Shown: piece after piece, positions 61,963 through 64,000 of the stretch
Layout: each line of letters begins with the position of its first letter
Position numbering within the stretch: the stretch's first letter is position 1
Source: Caprimulgus europaeus
Taxonomy: Eukaryota; Chordata; Aves; Caprimulgiformes; Caprimulgidae
NCBI GenBank assembly: GCA_907165065.1
Contig: OU015541.1
Span: 11,399,001-11,463,000, forward strand
Length of the DNA: 64,000 bases
Reading direction: 5' to 3'
Notes under the pieces: generated by a model
Seen by the model: the letters and a program-made list of their open reading frames with translations, nothing else
Told to the model about the DNA's origin: nothing
Database searches by the model: none
Position numbers and translations under genes: made by a program

Positions 61963-64000
61963 AAAACAAATCTAATGATGTTAGAAGAAAAAAAAAAAAC
62001 CCTAATAAATATACATAAGACAAAATTATCAGAAGTGTCTACATGAATTAGCATAAAATCAGACTCAAGATTATTTTTCTATACTACAAAATTTTAAAAA
62101 GTGTCTATTCTTCACCAGGTGAGAGGCACCCAGAGGAGATGAGTAGCATAGCTAAAACCCCAGCAGTTGGGGCAACTATGTAAGAAGGAAATAAGATAAT
62201 CTCCAGCCTTTGCCCAGCCTGATGTGGAACCAGCCTCTTTGTATCCCCCTATAATTCACAGTAATTATCTGTACAAAATGAAACTCTCTGAAGGGAAGAG
62301 CTGTGCCCAGCCATGCTCCTGCACAGCAGGGAGCCTGATGGGGAAGGTGCTTTGGTGAGGGTATTCAGGAGCAGCAGGCTTCCAGGAGCTGATTATCTTC
62401 CACATTCAGGCTCTTTCTCACATGGTTTCTTGAAGACTCGTAGAGAATTCGAAGGAGAGCGATGCATCGCTCCGTGTTGTTCGTTGCATGGATGCAATCA
62501 GTGGTATTATACCTGAAAAGTGACTGGGGAGCATCTGCTAAAGAACCAGGGAAATGATACTCCCATGGTGTTTTCTTAAAGTCTCTGCTGAAGGTTTTTT
62601 TTCTTTTTTTTTTTTTTAAGTGCTCTTTTTCACTGTCAGCTGACAATGAACTTTCTGTAAAAGTGCCCAGGAATAGGATGTGCTACCAGTTTTTGTAGCT
62701 GTTGAGGGCCTGGCTGTAGATGTTCAGTCTCCTACTATTACCCATGTATTCACTTTGTTCCAGTCCCAGAAATGGGAATTATATAGAGTCAAATCAACTT
62801 GACTGTTACCAGGCTTTCACTTTTTATATATATATTAAAAAGACTTCCCATAGCTACTTCTCCGTTCCATGATATTAAGGGAATCAGCCAAAGAATCAGC
62901 CAAGAATGCACTGATAATGCAATTACTACTAGATTGATGTTTTTAAATGTACTGTTGTTGACAAAAAGCCCTCAGAAACCTGAAATGTTAATCTGTTTTT
63001 CTTTTGCAAATTGAGTACTGCCTGCTGTGTACATCCCTTTATTACTGTAGGGCTGCTCATAAGCTCCAGGCTGCTGGCATTTATTTATTAAAAAAAGAAA
63101 AAGTATTAAGAAACAGCACTGAAACATTTTTTAGTTGGATTCCAAAACAAGAATAATTGGCAGATAAAGGGAAAAAACAACAAACCAAAACAAAATTTTG
63201 GCCGAAGAGTATTGACAGATGAGAACAGAAGGAGCAGTGTCCATATCCCCAGGGACACAGAGTCAACGAAACAAAGCTGACTTTCACAACTAGTTGTCTA
63301 GACAATCAAGAGGCTTTTTACAGATTGATGCTTATGTTTAATAAAGAGGCCAAACTGCCTGAGTCTGCGTGGAGCTATAAGAAATAAAAAGCAAAAATCC
63401 ACAGAGTGGTGCAAGAGCAGTATAATATAATTGCAGGGGTTTCAGAACACAATCTTTATGAAAATGGGCAGCTTTCTGAGCCAAAAGACACCTTCTGGTG
63501 TCATTTATCAACAGCTGCTTTAGAAACCTGTGGTATGCTACAGTGATCATTCATCAGAAGCTTTCCTGTCATTAATGACCACATTTTTTCCACTTGTTCA
63601 TTTTGCTCCTTTGAAAACAAGGAGCTGCACTAAGAATTCATTTTCTAACTCTAAGGCATGAGAGTCTACACAGGTGCTTTAAGACGATAATTGCATCACT
63701 ATTATCCTTTCTGTAAATATATCTGAGTAGCATCTATAGTGGAAATTTCCCCCAGAAAGTTTCACCCCTGACTTGGAGTGAGGAAACATTTCTAAGGGAA
63801 AAGCAAACTGAAATTCAAGTTGCAATCACCGTTACACCATTACATATAAAGAACTTCAAGTATTAAAAAAAAAACAAAAGGAGAAATAAATCTGCAGCAG
63901 TCACTTACTCGTCATGAGATTTAGGAGAGTTTATTATGTTGCTGAATCCTGCCTCTTTTCCTCTTTGGTTGAGAAAGCACTTATTTTCCTGAAGGACTGT
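61963..64000. other. Non-coding DNA, no gene seen
   Basis: AT-rich sequence with A or T runs (61988-61999, 62595-62619, 63867-63877) and only short frames. No repeats or motifs that I can name. Confidence 0.5.

Noticed and set aside
1..64000. CRISPR arrays, operons, tRNA or rRNA genes
   Set aside because: No spaced direct repeats, no closely packed genes and no cloverleaf or rRNA-like sequence was recognised. The avian retroelements show this is eukaryotic nuclear DNA.

Overview
No protein-coding gene, functional RNA gene, CRISPR array or bacterial-type feature can be supported in this window. It reads as non-coding vertebrate nuclear DNA, intergenic or deep intronic, from a bird. Three things point that way. 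(1) There are CR1 LINE 3' ends in both orientations: 4232-4390 on the plus strand, 33723-34042 on the minus strand, and an older copy at 300-440. (2) There is a solo LTR of the ERVL type common in neoavian birds (46582-46943). (3) There are worn MIR-type SINE copies and other old amniote repeats, with very little young repeat content. The LTR makes a neoavian bird more likely than a chicken or a ratite. This rests on remembered repeat families, not on a search.

Layout: 0-8 kb is unique AT-rich DNA with two CR1 fragments. 8-11.6 kb looks like conserved non-coding DNA. 11.6-22 kb is mostly unannotated, with a pair of related unnamed repeats at 12.6 and 15.9 kb. A minus-strand MIR lies at 22.4 kb. 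24.3-24.6 kb is another conserved-looking block. 28-34 kb is relatively GC-rich and ends in a CR1 copy followed by 22 perfect copies of a 5-bp purine repeat. 37.2-38 kb and 40.3-42.7 kb are further candidate conserved non-coding blocks, with small CpG-retaining patches at 38.3, 40.4, 41.7 and 42.2 kb. Two plus-strand MIR fragments (44.5 and 45.6 kb) and the ERVL LTR follow. The last 17 kb is unique sequence with simple repeats and scattered old repeat traces.

Every open frame examined is short. None has a recognisable domain, and the longest overlap frames on the opposite strand or lie in GC-rich or simple-repeat DNA. I therefore annotate none as a gene. If the window has a function, it is most likely regulatory (distal enhancers in a gene desert or long intron). 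That is inference from base composition and motif texture and needs cross-species alignment. I did not find a convincing new biological system. The most checkable leads are the triplex-capable microsatellite at the CR1 boundary, the unnamed dispersed repeat pair, the CpG-retaining block at 40.3-40.5 kb, and the family of palindrome-like ancient repeat traces.
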